Part shown: piece after piece, positions 31,864 through 44,014 of the stretch
Numbering within the stretch: the stretch's first letter is position 1
How the letters are laid out: every line of letters begins with the position of its first letter
Origin: Membranipora membranacea
Taxonomy: Eukaryota > Bryozoa > Gymnolaemata > Cheilostomatida > Membraniporidae
Direction of reading: 5' to 3'
Assembly: GCA_914767715.1 (NCBI GenBank)
Contig: OU612072.1
Span: 20,896,001 to 20,956,000 of the forward strand
DNA length: 60,000 bases
The notes under the pieces: model-generated
What the model saw: only the letters and a program-made list of their open reading frames with translations
The model's database searches: none
What the model was told of the DNA's origin: nothing
Translations under genes and position numbers: made by a program

Positions 31864-34800
31864 TTATGCCGGTACATTATCAATATGAATATCATGGTAT
31901 GTGTCCATGTCTAACATAGGATATGTCTCATCTGCTGTTTCCTCCTGACCAGCTTGATTCTTTCTGTTGCTTTGTTTGCTCTCAACAACATTCATCCCAA
32001 TGCCAGCTGTACTGTAAGAAGTACAAGTAGGCTATACAGATCAATATTTAATCAAGAAAGCCTTTATTGCTTTGAGTAAACTTGTGATATCAAACCGTAT
32101 ATTCACCAACATCAGTATACAAATCTGATATCAATGTTGAATGAAGGTCAACTGCAGACCAGAAGTACTGGGAGCTGAACCACGAATAAAGTCTGTATTT
32201 AAAAGTTTAATCTTGCTGAAGATTCTAAGGAGCAAAACTTCCTCCTTGCCTTTCAAAGGAAGTCAGTAACAATTCTTACCTATCATTTCTTCTGCTTGTG
32301 ATGGTCCTCAGTCTAACGATATAAGCGACAAATACCAGAACAGAAAACACCACTATAATCACAACAGCTGAAGATATTAATGCGACATTTAGATTTGATA
32401 TTCCAGGTTGTCCTGTGGTGTTTCCGGTTATGATTGCGGAGGTTCCCTCTGAAAATAAATGAGGAAATTAATTAGAGAGTGAGTTAGTTAATTTTCGACT
32501 TATTTGACAGATGGGATCATAATTTCGCAAGATTTGTGCATTCGGGAGATCAATATTTGTTACTCACATTCATAATGTCATTTTTGATATAGTTTCCATT
32601 GAAAGGAGTACAAGAAATGACTCAAAAGCCCAAAAATAAAAGGTGTCTACCTTTTTCGAAGCATTTGGGTAACAATGATTGTAGAGAGGGGGTGAGGAGA
32701 ATCTTAAGCCAGAAATAGTAAATACAAATAATAACCTTCTGTAGATTGTGGTCCCGGTGTAACATGTGATGTACTTATAGCTGTTGATATCATCGGCAGC
32801 CTCTCTTTGAAAGTTACCATAGTCATTATTGGGTCTATTGTCGAAGTTGTATGTGGTCCAGCTGTTAGTTTAGGATCTAAAACATTAACAGTTTGTATGT
32901 TGTTATATTGTTTTAAACAGCAGACGAGAATAAAAAATAAGGTTAGTTTGGTGACAATATAGAGCTAAACTAACATCAGACTGCAATAACAGTGTTCTTG
33001 TGTACCAACAAGGTACACAAGAACACTGTTATTGTTGCCCATATCAATGCGTATTTTTTAAATAAATGAAATAAAACTTCATCATTTGCCTGGCGCTACT
33101 ATTTTTGGGACTACAAAAACTGTCTGGTGAAAAATATTCCAGGGAGCTTTGGGATTGGGGCTTAGGTACTTGTGTACCAAGTAGGATTATGATTGCCATT
33201 TAAATGCAGTCTTACGTTAAATGAAAAACGAGGTATTAAATTGACACCTCAAATTAGCAATGAATTATTCATAATTATACTCACCATTATTTATGACTAA
33301 AACATTTGTAGTACAGTTGTCTTCATAAATGACATGAGTTCCGACAGCTAAACTTGTGGTTACACTTGGAGTAACCTTGAATAATGCTCGCTCCTCTTCA
33401 GATTTCACAAACAGTGTCAGGTTTCTGTCCTGGCAAGGCACTCTAGTGGTAGTTCCTACAGAGTAAAATGAAAAATTCATCATTTGTGTGAGGATACTAT
33501 TCAATATAGGACAAATAATGTCAGGCACAAATACATTTAGTTTCAGATTTTAATTTAGGTACTTGTGTACCGAGTATTGCAGTGGTGTCTTTCAAATAAC
33601 AGGCGGCAAGGTATTTCACTGGGTAGCCCAAAATAGCAATCAACTATTTATATTTATACCCACTGTTGTTTATGACTATAATGTTTATAGTACAGTTGCT
33701 TTTACGGATCACATGTCTACCCACAGCGAATTCAGACTGTTGGTCCGCAGATGTATCTACTAGTGCTCTCTCCTCACCTGATGTCAAATAGAATGTCATG
33801 TTTCTGTCCTGACAAGGGGCCTTGGAGGTGGTCATCTGTGTAGTAATTGATGGTGTGGTATTTGTAGGTATTGGCGTAGTTGTCAGTCTTGGATCTGGAA
33901 TGTTAGAATATTTAGTATCGTGGAGTCAATTTTAAAACACCTTTCAAACAAAATCAAAAGAATTTTTAAAATTGTGGTTTCAACAGGAATATGATGAGAA
34001 TTTCCAAGGCTGCTACTCTTCTTTATGATTTAATTATTTCATATCTCATCTATTGGAGTAAATTTTTTATGTGAGGCAAAAATGGTAAATTTGATCATTG
34101 ATATTATATTTAGTAAAATCAGCTATAAATGTTGTCTCACAAGAATATCAGGCGGAGATAGCTAAAGTGATAGATCAGAGATAGCATTAAACTATCAATA
34201 TATATACAGCGTACTCACACACGAACTGCTGGATCCTGTGGTTTTGTCCGATGTACAGAGAACTATTAGTGATGAGTAGAGAAAAGGGCAGGCTCAGACA
34301 TCCTGAGCAGAGGTCCAGTGTGGATACTCTGTCTGTGTCCAAGTCTACTAGTCGGATCTTGTTATTGTTCCTGTCAGCCACAAGCAGTGTCCGATGTCCT
34401 ATGAACACGAGGCCACGTGGCACGTAGAATAGGGAGTTTAGGAGAGAGCTGTCTGCGTAGCCTGAGGTCCCTGGTGATCCTGAGATCAGTGTTGTTATCT
34501 TCTCTCTGTATGTTATACGGTAGAGAGCGTGTTCCCATGTTGTAACATACAGGTCACCGTTGTCATCCTGTGTCAGGTATCTGATATACTGGAGTTTGTA
34601 GGACTTAACTAAAGTACCGACAGAGGCTGAGTTTACATCGACTGTCCTCACAGCTTTGTTAAAGTAATCAGCGACGAAGAGCTGATCGACATCATTATTG
34701 TCTCTTATTACAGACCAGGGATAGGAGAACTGAGAGGGGTGACCGTCTGTGTATCCTGATGACTTACACTGTCCGCTGAAGACAGAGGTGAGGCCTGTGT

Positions 34801-36127
34801 GACGGTTAATCTCTCTCAGACAGTGATTATAAGTGTCAGCTACAACGACACGCTCCTCTGTTATCTGTGTGAATCCAAAGGTATCGGAGAACCGAGCCTC
34901 AGAACCTCTCCCTTCTCTGTATCCGCTCTCAGTGGTGTTCCCCGTTATGGTCATAGATGTTGTACTGTCGCTAGTCTTCAGTGAGCGGCGGTCGGTGTAC
35001 AGGATGTTACCGGGTTTGAAGAGATCTTTTTCCATGTGATAAACATACCAAGAGGTGACGGTGAAATTTGTTGCTGAGGTTCTCTCTAGTCTGTAAGATT
35101 AATATTATTATGATAATAGTCGATGTTGGCTAATTAGATCGTATATGTGTAGTAATTATTGAACAAGCGAACCACAGATATTGTGAAGGCACTGCTTTAA
35201 ATTCATAACTTAACTTCAGTGTATTTATGCGTATGATAATTTTAAATCCTTTGTATTCATGTGCTGGTGGGTTAATCAAATATCAGAATGATTTTTTCAC
35301 AAAATTGATTCAAATGGAGAGTTGTGTTTCAATTAAATTTACATGCAGGTTATGCACCAGATATCCAAAACTTATTATAGTTGACAAGCACCATAGGCTA
35401 ACAATAAATTTTAGTCATTTGGAGTTGTCTCATTTTCAAAACCATCAGGAGGCAATACGCAAAATTTCAATTAAGCGACCTAAATTCAAGATCTTGACTA
35501 TCATGATTGCATAACAATTCAGTTAATCAGCAAAAGTGTTTGCAAGGAATTAATTACAAAAAAGAAGCATTTTATACAAGCAGTAATGTAAAGAAGCACA
35601 AATCACAAGGTGGAATGACATGCTCGAATGATTTGTTCACTGTGCATTGCCTACCCTGAATCTTTTTTACTAGAGGATATCCTAGCATTGAACTCAGAAG
35701 GCTTTCAAACCCTTATTTATTATCAAAGCGACTTAGATACGTATATACACCTGACAACAATGGAAAGTGACTCACCGATCAACTAGAGACTGTGTATCCT
35801 GATCCATACACCACCCAGTATTTAGTGTCGCACAACATAACGCCTGTCAAAACAATGATGGTATTAATTAAGTTTGTTGCAATAGAATCCTATAGGATCA
35901 GGGGAGAAGACGATCCTGATATAAAGGGGAAACTGATCCGCCTTTGAGACCCTTTACCCCTTCATTGAATTTAGTGTAATGTCAGGGTTAAACTATGTCA
36001 TGCTCAAAATCTCATGTATTATTATTATTGTTGTTTTTTTAGATGTTTCAACGGATCAATGTCTACATTATTATAAAATCACAATCCTCATTGTACTTAC
36101 AAGGAAAGTTGCCAGTCTCAGCTCCAT
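31864..36127 (-). CDS. Gene A: NHL-propeller single-pass membrane protein
   Basis: Eight exons: 36127-36101, 35843-35776, 35090-34219, 33894-33664, 33455-33285, 32876-32736, 32448-32280 and 32011-31864. All have GT-AG borders, and the joined frame gives 608 residues. Domains: signal peptide (1 to about 21); NHL beta-propeller (about 55-322) with blades ending in VVADTYNHCLREIN, LFVADYFNKAVRTVD, LYRIT and LLVADRNNNKIRLVD; two two-cysteine modules of about 57 aa (PCQDRNMTFYLTS...CTINIIVINN and PCQDRNLTLFVKS...CTTNVLVINN; about 345-456); Thr/Pro/Ser stalk (457-503); transmembrane helix about 525-548; 60-residue tail with YPML (Tyr590) and YHDI (Tyr598). The start is the ATG aligning with gene B's second ATG; B's earlier in-frame ATG is ATA here. 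Paralogue of gene B, in divergent orientation. Role is probably a cell-surface recognition or adhesion receptor, by inference from architecture only. Confidence 0.87.
32984..33034. repeat. Perfect 23-bp inverted repeat, 5-nt loop
   Basis: The arm 32984-33006, ending TTCTTGTGTACC, is exactly complementary to 33012-33034, beginning GGTACACAAGAA. The loop is AACAA. It lies in the intron between the second module exon and the stalk exon of gene A. TTGTGTACC also occurs nearby at about 33172 and 33563. Confidence 0.9.
34219..35090 (-). CDS. Gene A exon 3: NHL beta-propeller exon
   Basis: This single 872-base exon encodes the whole propeller, entered in phase 2 and left in phase 1. Blades start with GYREGRGSEARF, GYTDGHPSQFSYPWSV, LTQDDNGDLYV, GYADSSLLNSLFYVPRGLVF and SLLITNSSLYIG, the usual NHL pattern of Gly-Tyr / Phe-x-x-Pro-x-x-hydrophobic / ADxxNxxIR. 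The frame stays open 10 codons beyond the donor, and that read-through tail (CEYAVYILIV, stop) is identical in gene B. Confidence 0.9.
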
Positions 36128-36294
36128 GATGCTTAACACGTCGAATATCTTTATGGTACTATACTAAGATTTGTTATGCACCTCTAGTCTCTCCTCAGTA
36201 AAGTAAACAAATGGAGTTTCAGTAAACAAAAACCCGCTGCTAAGGTATTTGGCTAATGCAAACTATGTATAACCAGTTATGTTTTATGTGGTCA

Positions 36295-36400
36295 AACCTG
36301 AGATAAGAGAGCCGAGTAAACCTTTCTCTGCCTGGTACTAAATACTGTTGAAGTAGGATTCTCTTATCAGTGTAAATATTATAAGGTAGCTAAATGGGAC
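36295..36400 (+). promoter_or_regulatory. R-module upstream of gene A
   Basis: An R-module with paired GATA-type boxes (GAGATAAGAGAGCCGAGTAA and TCTCTTATCAGTGTAAATAT) lies about 170-270 bases before the gene A start. The corresponding copy precedes gene B at 47720-47820, and the sequence between the module and the ATG is also conserved between the two genes. This makes it a candidate proximal regulatory region; it may also be just a shared duplicated repeat. Confidence 0.4.
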
Positions 36401-36731
36401 AAAGCCTTGTTTCCTGTGTAACAGGAGAAGAGAGCTTTAGATCAGAAATTCGGCAGAGCAGTTGCTCTTATCTACCGAAAACTCAGCCGCATGATTTCTG
36501 ACTCAATCAGCTTTGCTGTAGAGTGTTTTACTAAATTCTGGTCGTCTTAGACATATTAAATATCGCAGCTCATGGGGCAAAGACTGTTTTCTGAGGCAAA
36601 TGTGCATCACACTTAATGAGATTCTTTTTAAAAAAAAAAGTCCATAGTTCCATGCACCGGTAGCAAGCTCTTATTATGACAAAGTATATGCATCCATTTT
36701 TCGCAACATTTAATCTTTGTGATAGCTAATA

Positions 36732-36826
<95 letters not shown>
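36732..36826. repeat. (ATCA)n microsatellite
   Basis: About 24 perfect AATC/ATCA tetranucleotide units, inside a stretch of about 240 bp present in unit U1 but absent from its paralogue U3. Confidence 0.98.
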
Positions 36827-38872
36827 GTTTGCATTTTAGTTTTACGCTACTTACCTTATCAGATAATTGAGGGTTGAATCATTCAGAGTGTTGAGCTGGT
36901 CCCCTGTGATCCTTCAAGTATCGAGCTGGTCCTCTGTGATCTCTCAGGTAAACTAAAAAGATTCTGCTCAATCTCTCCTCCTTAGACAGTAATCTGTAAA
37001 ATATTTACAGATTAATATTCATAGTTACATTATGGTCTCTAATCTACAGGCAATGCACTGCGTTCTGATTCCTTTGGCTTAGTTCTGGTGTTAAGATATT
37101 ATTTGATATGTGATGTGCTTCTCCTACCGACCAGTTAAGTTTAGTAACTGCTGAACTTCCTCGCTCCCTGCTGTGTATGAATCTAATGCCTCGATATTAA
37201 TCTGATATTGTTGGATGACAATAGATATTAATGGCTTGGCTGCACACTTGTGTTGCAAAACCCTTTCATCTGGCCGATTGCCAGTCTAAAAAAATGATTC
37301 AGCTCAAAATATGTCACAACAACATCTTTTCCTGTTAAATTGATGCCAAATAACTTGATATTTCTATTGGCTTGTTAAGTATCTAAGGCTTTTTATATAC
37401 ATGTTTATTCAGATTTAGTTACAGTTTGACTTTGACTTGATTAAACGAAACACAGACATCACACTTTGACCTCATGACACATTTTTCTGTTACATCAATG
37501 ACAGAAACTATTATTGTATTATTATATTACTAGATTATTTCAAGATGAAATGCCACCTCATACACAATCTAATATTGGAATAGTTTATATACAAAGGGTC
37601 AAACCAAACCCATAGCCTACAAAAAGTACATTTATTAGGTTACCCCAATCAGATGTCTTTTAAATGTAGCCTGCTAATTCGGAAATCTTAAAACCCAGAG
37701 GCCGTTTCTCATAAACAACATGAACCTGATATGTATAGCATTAAACTGTGGTTGATTAAAAAGACAGCTGTGAGTAACTAATGAAATTCAAAGCCACATA
37801 AGACTGCCACTAATAATATTGACTAGTGATATCCCAGGCATGTCATTGTGATGGGTCATTCATATTTAAATACTGAAATAGGGAAAAATCTATCAGATGA
37901 ATGAATGACAGTCTGGGTCAATAATTCCTTCCTTATTTTATCCGTATTTTAAGGCTTTCTGATCACTGCTTTCCTTGCTTATACATCCTAGGTAATTGAG
38001 TTGTCATTCCTTCTATTGAAAGAGGACGACTCTGAACTACTTGTATTTGGTCCTTGCCAAATATCCACCTTTGCTTATTGGGTAACCTATGAATAGTTAT
38101 GACTGTTGTATGATGACCTGTTGCACCATTTATAGCTTCAGCTACCATTTTCAGTGTAAACCAGAATAGTATTTAGCAGAATCATGCTATTTAAAAATCA
38201 TTTCAGTTTCAAAAAACAACAGCAGTGTGTTACATGAGTAATTTGCTAGGGTGTTGGGGGGGGGGTTCAAATCGGATAGCATTACCAAATGTAAATGTTT
38301 TAGTTAAAAAGAAAATTTCTTTGAGAAATGTTTGGGTCTAATGAACAAATCAACAAGAGAGAAAACGACTGATGGTTTGCACTCACTTCAGTGTGCTAAC
38401 TAGGTGAAGACGGCATTAAAACCAAAAACTATCAGACCAATTTCTTTTAAAGTATCTACCTCTCACCCCACCCTGTCTCTCATACAGAAGACTTAGTCAC
38501 ATGACCTCTGGCTCTATACAGCATTGATGAAGAGTGATGTGTACTTTACTAGAGTATCCATGTTTGCAGCTTAATTTCAGGTAGCTTACCTTTAACAGAT
38601 TATTGGTGGTTGAACCCTTCAGAGTGTCGAGGTGGTTCCCTGGATCTGTCCTCCTGATACAGTAATCTGTGTAATATTTACAAATAAGACATAGTCACAT
38701 TATTCCCTTTCACCTACAGATGTGTGCTGCATCCTGATGGATATCAAGTTGCAATATTTGTTGGATTATATTACCAATGTGCTTCTCTTACCAATCGAAT
38801 AAGATCAATCAAGTATTTTAGCTGAACTTCCTTACTCCCCGCTATGTTAAAATATACTGCTTTGAATACAAG

Positions 38873-39116
38873 GCAGGCCCGTTACGGTTGTAGGGGAGGC
38901 AGGGAGGCACTGCCCCCCCTAGAAAGCTAAACACAGTTGCCTTAAAACAGTATAATTGAATATTCCATGTCAGAATCAGCTCCTCTGAGATTCCCATTTG
39001 CTAATTGTATTCCTTAAATTGCTTAGGGAGGAGCTTACAGCACCCCTCCTGGTGATGCTTTGACTAGCCTCACACTTTTGTCTCCCCTACAATTTTTTCT
39101 AAACTACGGCCCTGCA
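38873..39116. mobile_element. MITE with CAGGSCCGT termini
   Basis: The left end CAGGCCCGTTACGGTTGTAG is inverted at the right end (reverse complement CAGGGCCGTAGTTTAGAAAA, then TTGTAGGGGAGAC). It is about 240 bp long with no open frame and is inserted in tandem unit U2. The termini resemble those of hAT-type non-autonomous elements, but no clear 8-bp target duplication is visible. Confidence 0.6.
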
Positions 39117-39974
39117 AGGGTTCTCTTATGCCAACTGAATGATTTGTCATATACAAATCACAAATGATATAACATCAGCTTGTAAATCATTCAATAGGCA
39201 GCTGAATTAAACATCATCAGGCCACAAAGAAAGTATTAGTTAATCGTAAAAAAATCTTATATATCCACTAGACCATGAGATCACACGGATTAGCCAATAA
39301 AAACAAACACAGCTGTTAGTAACTAATTAAGTCAAAAGTTACAAACTCTAGTATAGGTCATATTATAGTGATCACTAAATACTGATATCTACCATCACTG
39401 GTCACTCTGTCTTTTGATAAAATATTAGTCTGATAGGTTATGTATGATAATTAGTGGTTGATAGAAACAACCATAACCTGCCCAAGCTGCTAAGGACACA
39501 AAGTTTGACTTTGACTTTCGGTATAATGATACAAAATCATCACACATTGAACTCTTGTCTTTTTCTTACCAAAAAATTTGCCAAAAAATGAAACTGACAT
39601 TCCTCGCTCCATGCTATGTGATAAATCTGAAATTAAAATTTTAGCTTGATTTTGTTAGATGGCAGTTGATATTAACAAACACTTCATCTGGCCACTTGCC
39701 AATCCGAGTTAATCATGCGGGTCAAAATCTGTCACATTAACATTTTTCTGTCACCTAATTGCCAAAACCTTGAGATTTTTATTGGCGTGCTTAGTCTAGT
39801 AGCAGCGGCTACGCATAAACATATCTTTCTCAAAGGCCAAAGGCTACAGCCATACAATTTCAGGTCAGATATTTTTACATTGTTGACTTTGATTATTGAT
39901 ACAGAGATATATGCACATCACACGCTTGGGGCTGCCCAAAACGGCTACTTATGAAATTAGATTTCAACCTGTTA

Positions 39975-42600
39975 ACATGAGAAGAGGGCTTCAGATCAGA
40001 AATTCGGCAGAGCAGTTGCTCTTATCTACCGAAAACTTAGACGCATGATTTCTGACTCAATCCGCTTTGCTGTAGCGTGTTTTACTAAATTATGGTATCA
40101 ATGTTTGCAGCTGAGTTTTATGCTACTTACCTAAACAGACATTTGATAGTTGAATCTTTCAGAGTGTTGAGCTGGTCCCCTGTGATCCTTCAGAGTGTTG
40201 AGCTGGTCCCCTGTAATCTCGCAGGTAAACCTTAAAAGATTCCGCTCAATCTCTCCTCCTTAGACAGTAATCTGCTTAATATTTACAGATTAATATTCAT
40301 ATTTACATTATAGTCTCTAATCTACAGGCAATGCACTGCGTTCTGATTCCTTTGGCTTAGTTCTGGTGTTAAGATATTATTTTGTGATGTGATGTGCTTC
40401 TCCTATCGACCAGATAAGTTTAGTAACTGCTGAACTTCCTCGCTCCCTGATGTGTATGAATCTAATGCCTCGATATTAATCTGATATTGTTGGATGACGG
40501 TAGATATTAATGGCTTGGCTGCACACTTGTGTTGCAAAACCCTTTTATCTGGCCGATTGCCAGTCTAAAAAAATGATTCAGCTCAAAATCTGTCACAGGA
40601 ACATATTTTCCTGTTTAATTGATGCCAAATAAATTGATATTTCTATTGGCTTGTTAAGTAGCTGAGGCTTTTTACATACATGTTTATTCAGAATTAGTTA
40701 CAGTTTGACTTTGACTTGATTAAACGAAACACAGACATCATGCTTTGACCTCATGACAACATTTTTCTGTTACATCAATGACATAAACTATTATTAGATT
40801 ATTTCAAGATGAAATGCCACCTCATACACAATCTAATATTGGAATAGTTTATATACAAAGGGTCAAACCAAACCCATAGCCTACGAAAAGTACATTTGTT
40901 ATGTTACCCCAATATGCTGTCTTTTAAATGTAGCCTGCTAATTCGGAAATCTTAAAACCCAGAGTCGGGTTCTCATAAACAACATGAACCTGATATGTAT
41001 AGCATTAAACTGTGGTTGATTAAAAAGACAGCTATGAGTAACTGATTAAATTCAAAGTCACATTCGACTGGTACTAATAATATTGACTAGTGATATCCCA
41101 GGCATGTCATTGTGATTGGTCATTCATATTTAAATACTGAAATAGGGAAAAATCTATCAGACCACTGAATGACAGTCTGGGACAATAATTCCTTCCTTAT
41201 TTTATCCATATTTTAAGGCTTTCTGATCACTGCTTTCGTTGCTTATTCATCCTAAGCAAAAGGTAGTTATGCTTCCATATATTTTTACCCTCCAATCACA
41301 ATACCATCACAGCATCTTCTAGGCAATTTAGTTATCTTTCCTTCTATTGTGAGAGGACGACTCTCAACTATATCATGCACATTTATGATACATCACACTT
41401 GTATTTGGTCCTTGCCATATTTCCACCTTAACTTGTGTGTAGCCTTGGAATGGCTATATTTGAAGTGTCCTGCTGCACCATTGATGGCTTCGGGTACCAC
41501 CGTCAGTGTTAACCAGAATAGTAGTTCGCAGAATCATGCCATTTAACAACATTTAGGTTTATAAAAAACAGCAGTATGTTACATAAGTAATCTTGGAGGG
41601 TGTCAGGGGATTTGGATGCGTGGCAACTAAAGCCATATGATAATCATATCTGAGAGCCTTTCATGACCCAGCATTCAGAACCAAGTTACGCTGTATTACG
41701 TCCGGCAGCTTTTTATAGAGGTCAGTGTGTTTATCGAAGTCTTCATCTGAGAGAGAGAATTTGTCTTACATGTAATCACAGAACATTTTATATACAAAGG
41801 GCTCTCTATTGCCAAAACAGCAAAAGAGAAAGCTACTGACTTCAATGTGATAAAAATGTGATGGCAACATTAGAGAGGAAAACTAGCAGATCAAGCTTAT
41901 TTAATGTTTCCATTGCTCACTCCATACTGTTTTACCTACAGAAAACTTAGTCACTTGGCTTGGGACTCTTCACAGCTTTGGTGTAGAGCGCTGCACTATA
42001 CTATGGTATCAATGTTTGCAGCTAAGTTTCACTACACTTACTTTAACAGATAATCGAGGCTTGAATCCTTCAGAGTATTGAGCTGGTCCCCTGTGATCCC
42101 TCAGGTAAAGCTTAAAACGATTCCGCTCAATCTCTCTTCCTTAGACAGTAATCTGTTTAATATTTACAGATTAATATTCATAGTTAAATTATAGTCTCTT
42201 ATCTACAGACGATGCACTGCGTTCTGATTCCTTTGGCGTAGTTCTGGTGTTAAGATATTATTTTGTGATGTGATGTGCTTCTCCTACCGACCAGATAAGT
42301 TTAGTAACTGCTGAACTTCCTCGCTCCCTGCTGGGTATGAATGGAATGCCTTGATATTAATCTGATATTGTTGGATGGCAGTAGATATTAATGGCTTGGC
42401 TGCACACTTGCATTGCAAAACCTTTTTATCTGGCAGCCTGCCAGCCTAAAACAATCATGTGGATTAAAATCTGTCACTTCCTTCAACATTTTGTCCTGTT
42501 AAGTTGATGCCAACAAATTTTATAGTTATATTGGGATATCAAGTAGCAGCAGCTACGCACAAACCGGCAGGGCCTCAGGCTACATTTTTGTACAATTAAA
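39975..42600 (+). repeat. Tandem duplication, second dimer (units U3, U4)
   Basis: U3 (39975 to about 41600) matches U1 at high identity over about 1.5 kb, starting AGAAATTCGGCAGAGCAGTT at about 39998. U4 (about 41930-42600) matches the GAGCTGGTCCCCTGTGATCC to GATATTGTTGGATG part. No gene is visible. Confidence 0.75.
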
Positions 42601-43004
42601 GTAAGATTTTGTTAACCTCTTGAATTTAACTCTTGATACTGAGTTACACAGGCATGACACTTTGACCGCATTACTGTTTCCTCTGATTACTGATAAGAAC
42701 TAGAAATTCCACATGAACAAATACCACAAAACCTCAGGGGGAAGAATAATAAACTCTATATTTTTGAATAGTTTAATTGGTGATGAGTCGTGTGAGATGA
42801 ATGTTTGAATGGATTTTCCAGTAGGCTGTCGGATTTGGTTGGTGGATGCCAGTAAATGACAAAAGGCTTGTAAGTCACAGTAGGCCACAGTAAGTTGACA
42901 CCTCTTTCCTTTTCTCCTCAAGCTGATTCGACTATCAAGAGGTCAAGAGGTCATTTCCTACCAACAACATGCAACTATAATGTAAAGCTGCTGTGGGTAA
43001 CCTG

Positions 43005-43078
43005 CGGCCTAATTGGTTATATTTTGCGGCCTAATTGGTAATATTTTGCGGGCCTAATTGTTGCCTTATGCCTGTAAA
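43005..43078. repeat. Short tandem repeat, unit about 25 bp
   Basis: Three copies of a unit containing GCGGCCTAATTGGTAATATT. Confidence 0.8.
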
Positions 43079-43584
43079 AGTTATTACATATTATTTTTGA
43101 TTCCTCTTTTGTTATGTGGAGAACCGAGTATGCATAGCACCCTGTAGGCCAAGATGTTTCAAAATAGTGGAGTGGTCATTCTGTATTATGCATGTAGCCA
43201 TTCTTACTACTTTTTCAAGTTTCTTTCCTTTCAAAATAACACAAAACATTAACCTTTGAATGTTAAATTTACAATTTTCTCCAACATTATGATCATTATT
43301 TTTTCTTGCAAAACGGTCATTGTCGACGAAAGGCAGATTTATATCAAAAATTCCCTTTGTGACAAGTGCTCCTGCATTATGGCTGAAATGTACGATATTG
43401 AAATTTTCATTTCACAATCATTTGCGAAATTTTCCCCGCTCGCGGGAGGATGAGTACTGTAAGGTGAACAGTATAACAGGGCGCACAAGCTGTTCAAAAA
43501 ATTGTTCCCCTGCTCGAAAAAATACCTAAATTTCCATCACAACAGTCCCTGTATGAACATTATTTACACTTTCACTCCTGGGAG

Positions 43585-43747
43585 GGGCTCCAGCACCCCT
43601 CCCGCACCCCTCCCACACCCCTCCCGCACCCCTCCCGCACCCCTCTCGCACCCCTCCCGCACCCCTCCTGCACCCATCCCCCACCCCTCCTGCACCCCTC
43701 CCGCACCCCTCCCGCACCCCTCCCGCACCTCTCCCGCACCCACCCTG
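43585..43747. repeat. GC-rich 11-bp minisatellite
   Basis: About 14 copies of GCACCCCTCCC with few variants. The complementary strand has GGGTGC/GGGAGGGGTG runs able to form G-quadruplexes. Long open frames on both strands here come only from the 11-bp periodicity and low complexity. Confidence 0.95.
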
Positions 43748-44014
43748 CGTTTTGTCATACACTGAAACAACGGGATGCAGAAATATGCACAATAAAATCT
43801 TGAGGTAAAATGACATCACAAAACTCAAGAAGACTAGATAAATTAGTATTTCTGCTGAGTTGATGGTTTTCGCAACACACTACAGTTTTTAGACATAAAT
43901 CTGCTACTCCAGTTCAAATTTTAGCTCTAAAATATATTTTGCGGCCTTTTGAGTTGAGCCTGTGTGTCTGTTCTGCTTGGGTATTCGGCCCCTAGTGGGT
44001 CGAATATGCGATCA

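Larger units (their letters stand above)
36424..39450 (+). repeat. Tandem duplication, first dimer (units U1, U2)
   Basis: U1 (36424 to about 38160) begins with a GAAATTCGGCAGAGCAGTTG block, then GAGCTGGTCCCCTGTGATCC and ACTGCGTTCTGATTCCTTTG blocks. U2 (about 38470-39450) is a more diverged copy. The pair recurs at 39975-42600 about 3.5 kb downstream. No conserved open frame: the frame at 37963-38148 is disrupted in the second copy. Confidence 0.75.

Noticed and set aside
34799-35039. Plus-strand frames over the NHL exon
   Set aside because: They are shadows of the minus-strand NHL coding sequence.
36732-36826. CRISPR-like array
   Set aside because: It is a pure tetranucleotide microsatellite without spacers, and the DNA is eukaryotic.
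43502-43828. Proteins of about 70-100 aa on both strands
   Set aside because: They are translations of the 11-bp minisatellite, with low complexity and no splice context.
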